DNA of 64,000 nt, from the NCBI GenBank assembly GCA_016858145.1, contig JAEHOE010000004.1, forward strand, positions 2,334,234 through 2,398,233. The letters are read 5' to 3'. The translations under genes were made by a program, and so were the position numbers. Of the stretch, positions 60,759-64,000 are shown piece by piece (position 1 is the stretch's first letter; the number at the start of each line of letters is the position of its first letter). The DNA is from Edaphochlamys debaryana (taxonomy: Eukaryota > Chlorophyta > Chlorophyceae > Chlamydomonadales). Under the pieces are notes generated by a model. The model was given only the letters and a program-made list of their open reading frames with translations, made no database searches and had not been told where the DNA came from.

Positions 60759-60989
60759 TTACGAGCGGGGAACGTTCGACAGCAACCTTCTGTGGCGTGG
60801 TAACAGCTCCAGGGACACGCCTAACGATGCACAGTTAGGGCACAGCCACTCTCCCGAGGGGATTTCCGACAGCGGCGGCGAAAGGCCAGTACGTGTGCCA
60901 TCCAGTGCTACAACGATCGCAAGTAACATCAGGCCAGCTTCCTCTGGACTGGAACAAACTTGGCAGGGCAATGAGGCCGGAGTTTCCAC
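60759..60989 (-). CDS. PHD finger of the Helitron, with two compensating frame changes
   Basis: Frame A reads PCQVCSSPEEAGLMLL and, further on, LSPPLSEIPSGEWLCPNC. The middle of the finger (CDRCSTGWHTYW) is in frame B. Together they give the Cys4-His-Cys3 pattern and the LSPPLxxIPxGEWxCPxC signature of PHD fingers; the sixth zinc ligand falls at the second frame change. PHD fingers read histone tails or other peptides. The two frame changes are about 45 bp apart and restore the frame, so a short stretch is garbled in the encoded protein. Confidence 0.65.
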   Translation of the reverse strand: METPASLPCQVCSSPEEAGLMLLAIVVALDGTRTGLSPPLSEIPSGEWLCPNCASLGVSLELLPRHRRLLSNVPRS

Positions 60990-61090
60990 GTCGCTGGTTC
61001 CGCGTCTTGGCGGGCGAAGATGTTTTTCTTCATTGGCAGGTACAGAACCGCTCTAACAAAGGAGTGGACAATCGATAAGTGTGAGAATTG

Positions 61091-61494
61091 TCAACAGGGT
61101 GCAAATGGGGCGCCCAATTCCGCACCTGAACGTCGTAGTTGCTCCTTCCTCATCTCTGCTTGATCAGTTAATACAGACTTGAACTTCCCGGGCGGCCGAC
61201 CACGTCCTCGTGCGGTGGCGCGAGCGAACCGGCCACCACCACCACTGCTTCGACCCCGACCTCGACCGCGGCCTCGACCGCGGCCTCGACCGCGACCACG
61301 ACCACTGCCACGGCCATGGCTTCCACCTTCCTCTGCGCAAGCCTCCTCCAAAAGAGCTGCCACGGACGAAGGCTTCGGCTCCACGTCATGGATTGGGCCA
61401 CCTCAATGGACTCACTAGAGCACATCTCCTCGTCCGAGAGATCGCCTGCAGACGAATCGCTGCTTCCCTCAATGCTGGTACCGTCGGTGCTCAC
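61091..61494 (-). CDS. Ser/Asp-rich, RG-repeat and AT-hook-like segment
   Basis: It reads STDGTSIEGSSDSSAGDLSD with EEMCSSESIE, then in a neighbouring frame SVAALLEEACAEEGGSHGRG, a run of GRGRGRGRGRGR and ARATARGRGRPPGKFKSVLT. GRGRPPGKFK is AT-hook-like, so this part may bind the minor groove of DNA. It is probably an internal segment of the Helitron protein between OTU and PHD. Confidence 0.45.
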
Positions 61495-61589
61495 ACCGTA
61501 CTCCGACGACGACTCCGCGGGAGAGGTCTTTGCCGACGCCTCCTCTGCCGAGGTGTGTGCTGACGTCGTCTCCGATGCCTGGTCGTCGG

Positions 61590-61745
61590 TCGGTCGTCGT
61601 CGTCGGACGACTGGTCCAAGACGTCCGAGGTGACTTCGTCATCGTCGTCGTCCGAGGTCGAGGTGTCGTCGTCGTCGTCCGAGGTGTCGTGTCGTCGTCG
61701 CTGAGGTGGTGGTCGTGCCTGAGGTGACGTGGTCGTCGTTGTCCG
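61590..61745. repeat. GTC/GAC triplet-rich low-complexity tract
   Basis: Dense GTCGTCGTC and GAGGTGTCGTCG units. On the minus strand they give Asp/Thr/Ser-rich coding possibilities consistent with an acidic linker in the transposon protein. Confidence 0.7.
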
Positions 61746-62195
61746 AAGCGCCCGCTATGTTGGCCCCGTTGTCGCAGATTTCGTCCAGCTCCTGGAGCCC
61801 CTCGTAGCGGTTGACAGTCGTCGTCGGGTGGACCCTTACGACCTTGGACGAAACCGCCAGACGCGACGATCGACGGTGACGCGGTTCCTGCCACCCATCC
61901 TCAGCAGCTCCACACGCGCCCGCATCCGCACGCGGGCATGCCGAATGAGGTGGAGGCATCCCGTGAACCGTTGTCATGGGGTGACTGCTGCATCCGTTAC
62001 CACCACCTTGGTTCACGCCGCGAAGGGTGGCCGCACGACGGTCCACCACACGCCCAGCTCCCACAGGCTGTGGGGTGACCGGGCCTGCAAAAGCCGTTCC
62101 CGCTGAAACAACTGTCTCCTGGACCGCGACGCTTGACCTCTGCACCACCCTCGGCATTGACGACATGGCCGACCGCAGCAGTGTCATCCGCGGAT

Positions 62196-62926
62196 CACCT
62201 GCACAGGCATTACTTCCCTAAAGTTCATATACCAGTCAAGCACAAACTCCGTTCCCACAAACTTAGTCGTAGCAAATCTACGTTGGTACGCACCGCGGTA
62301 GTCGTCCAAGATGGCGTCGACAGCCGGCCCAAGCACAGCAGGCACTGCCAGTCTTTGAGGTCGGCTGCACCAACTCTGACCAGCCCGCCAAAGTGCTCCG
62401 GAGTGTCGACGAGGCCCTTGTAATGGCCGTGGTTGTTCTTGCCAGAGTTCTCGTACAGCACAGATACCACGGGGCCGGCCTTCCCCGAAGACACAGCTGC
62501 CACGCGAGTGTACTCCGCAGCCTGGCCAACGCGCTGCCAGGTGAGGATGGACACACCCAGCAGCGCTGACACGAGTTGTAGTTCTAGGTACGTGAGCCAC
62601 GAACAGGGATCACCAATCCACGCGCTGTATGACGACGCCGAGCGCAGGTAGGGAACCGCCGACGTCCGCGGGCCAGCCGCCACAGCCTGGATTGCGGTCC
62701 CCGTGATGTGAGCAGAGTCCGGGTCCACGCAGAAGCTCCAGAGCCACGAAAAGAACACATCGCGACGTGACGCGAGCACCATCAGCAATTCACGGACGAA
62801 TGCCACAGCCGCGAAACGCTCCTCTTCGGTCGCAGCTGTGGCGAGAACCGCGTGTAAACTGCATGATCCATCCTTTGGTGTCTCAAGCTCGATGGCAAAC
62901 GACTGAGGGACCTGAGCACCGGCCAT
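62196..62926 (-). CDS. OTU-type cysteine protease of the Helitron
   Basis: ATG at 62926 (MAGAQVPQSFAIELETPKDG). The catalytic Cys motif is DGSCSLHAV (62872-62846), the standard D-G-x-C-x-x-x-A-V of OTU proteases. A mid-domain YSAWIGDPCSWLTYLELQLV with SALLGVSIL follows (the W-G-x-x-x-E-L-x-A-x-A segment). The catalytic His motif is NNHGHYKGL (62420-62440). OTU enzymes remove ubiquitin; in Helentron-type elements this domain sits at the N-terminus. The frame stops at 62225, but protein-like sequence goes on one base out of phase (DDYRGAYQRRFATTKFVGTE; FVLDWYMNF) to about 62196, so an indel near 62310 is likely. Catalytic residues are all present, but activity cannot be judged. Confidence 0.75.
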
Positions 62927-64000
62927 TCTTCAAGGCGGATACAACAAAGCTTCAAACCGCTGAGTTCTGAACTGCAATAAGTATTGCGTATGTGTATTAA
63001 CTACACCGGACGCCACTTCGTATGTGCCAATACAGTGAGCCGCCATCCCCAAAAGACCACATCTCGACCATTCTCAGACGGAGCCCGTATACACTTGGGA
63101 ATCTACCAAACCGCTAAAGGCTTGTGTGTGAGTGCCTGGCACAAAGCGGAAGCTGGGGCAACAACTCGAAACTCACGCCGCAGCAGGGGGGGTCCAAACA
63201 CCCCAGACCAACGACCGTTTTCTCACGCAGCCCCTTTATAGTGAATGGACAACCATACCGCTATAGACCTCAGTTCCTGAATCGCTGGCAATGTGCGAAG
63301 GCTGGTGCAGGGGCTGGCTGCTCCGGCCACCGCTGCGAGAGTGGAAACATAACCGTGGGCATCCGAGTCGCCATCCACTGTGTTCCCTGGGCATCCGAGT
63401 CGTCAACCGATGGAATCAGCCAGTAGACGACTTGGACGAATCGGCCTGAGGAATCACTCATGGTCAGCCCTACTGATGTCAGGGACAACTTCGACCAAGA
63501 TTTCCCAATTCCTTACATGTGGCTTTCTTCGGGGGTCACACTACACCAACTCGCAACCACAGATGCCTTGCCCCTCCGGTGTCTCAAGTACATGAGCTCT
63601 TGCCAGCGATGAGGTCTATAATCTTAATACTAGCTACGCAACGGGCAAACCCGTGCATGCCCCACTTCGGGGTTAAGGGGGCGGGGCAGAATCAACGCCC
63701 CCCCACCGGCCACTTCCTTGGCCCCACCCCCGATGAGGTCCACATTCCGTTCAACGCCACTTCCACAGGATACCCGGCAGCAAACCCATCAACCGCGATG
63801 GGTCGTGGTCACCGGGCATACCGGTTGCGACGAGGCGGTCTATAGGAGCAAGGCTCCACCAGCCACTAGGACGCCTAGCAGGCGCTGGGGGGACCTCTTC
63901 TGAGCGGGCATCCGGGACAAGTTCTGGCATATCATCCAGATCAGACTCAGAGTCACCCCCTGACGCTAGCGGTGGGAGGGAATACGCCGGGAGTAGAGGG
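62927..64000. other. Upstream flank of the Helitron, no gene recognised
   Basis: It should contain the promoter and 5' end of the transposon. A GC hairpin CCCCACTTCGGGG lies at 63660-63672. Short frames here have no domain. Confidence 0.4.

Larger units (their letters stand above)
52137..62926 (-). mobile_element. Helitron rolling-circle transposon encoding OTU, PHD, Rep and PIF1-type helicase (Helentron/Helitron2-like)
   Basis: All coding pieces lie on the minus strand in the order OTU protease (62.9-62.2 kb), Ser/Asp- and RG-rich segment (61.5-61.1), PHD finger (61.0-60.8), Cys-rich region (59.5-58.3), DUF6570-like region (58.3-57.4), HUH Rep (57.3-55.9) and helicase (55.9-52.1). The Rep/helicase pair defines Helitrons; the OTU protease points to the Helentron/Helitron2 side. 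Base composition is less GC-rich than the host genes. The limits given are those of recognised coding sequence; true termini (TC 5', CTRR 3', AT target) were not located. Shifts in the OTU, PHD and helicase regions suggest the copy is decaying, though at least one frame change is a proper intron. Confidence 0.8.

Noticed and set aside
63660..63672. CCCCACTTCGGGG hairpin as a Helitron end or terminator
   Set aside because: It is short and common in GC-rich sequence, and no matching terminal bases were found nearby.
1..64000. CRISPR arrays, rRNA and tRNA genes, long terminal repeats or reverse transcriptase
   Set aside because: No regularly spaced direct repeats with unique spacers, no cloverleaf or rRNA sequence, and no YxDD-type polymerase motif were seen.

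Overview
The window looks like a contig from a GC-rich, intron-rich green alga of the Chlamydomonas/volvocine kind. It carries a decayed piece of a nucleocytoplasmic giant virus (Nucleocytoviricota) at its left end and a Helitron rolling-circle transposon at its right end. The host call rests on dense short introns with GTGAGT/GTGCGT donors and CAG acceptors, on PPSP/PPRP hydroxyproline-type linkers, and on SRCR, jacalin-like and C-type lectin modules of the sort found in volvocine extracellular proteins. No tRNA, rRNA or CRISPR array was recognised.

Layout. (1) 1-13.2 kb: close-packed intronless genes on both strands with virus-like content: a partial concanavalin-type lectin, a MORN-repeat protein, a C2H2 zinc-finger/NNFG-type protein typical of giant viruses, a BTB protein, a multi-pass membrane protein, a divergent double-jelly-roll major capsid protein (MCP) and an F-box-like protein. 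Several are broken (MCP frameshift, an in-frame TAG, genes without ATG), which fits an endogenised and decaying element. (2) 13.36-14.0 kb: a broken IS630/Tc1-type transposase at the junction. (3) 14.8-31.3 kb, plus strand: three host genes. These are an SRCR-SRCR-Pro-rich-jacalin gene that begins with half an SRCR domain, a FN3/Gly-rich/CCCH zinc-finger gene, and a large gene of about 25 exons (signal peptide, jacalin-like segment, Ser/Thr-rich stalk from repeated exons, C-type lectin, Cys-rich repeats, Pro-rich linker). (4) 31.6-48.5 kb, mostly minus strand: four paralogues of an F-box-like/LRR-like family sharing a C-terminal QC...W..I module. All four reading frames are interrupted between the LRR-like part and that module. 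Between them lie two unrecognised minus-strand genes and a plus-strand gene containing a 260-bp tandem duplication. (5) 48.6-51.6 kb: weak ORFs. (6) 52.1-62.9 kb, minus strand: a Helitron with, in transcription order, an OTU protease, Ser/Asp- and RG-rich segments, a PHD finger, a Cys-rich region, a DUF6570-like region, a HUH Rep with the YxxKY motif and a PIF1-type helicase. Several frames are broken.

How the parts relate. The virus block meets host sequence near a dead transposase, and the first host gene appears to lack its 5' end, so 13.2-14.8 kb is probably a rearrangement or integration breakpoint. The host block may be a surface-recognition gene neighbourhood (lectins, SRCR, F-box/LRR), but that functional link is inference. 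Exon limits for host genes were read by eye from splice consensus and frame continuity and are approximate.
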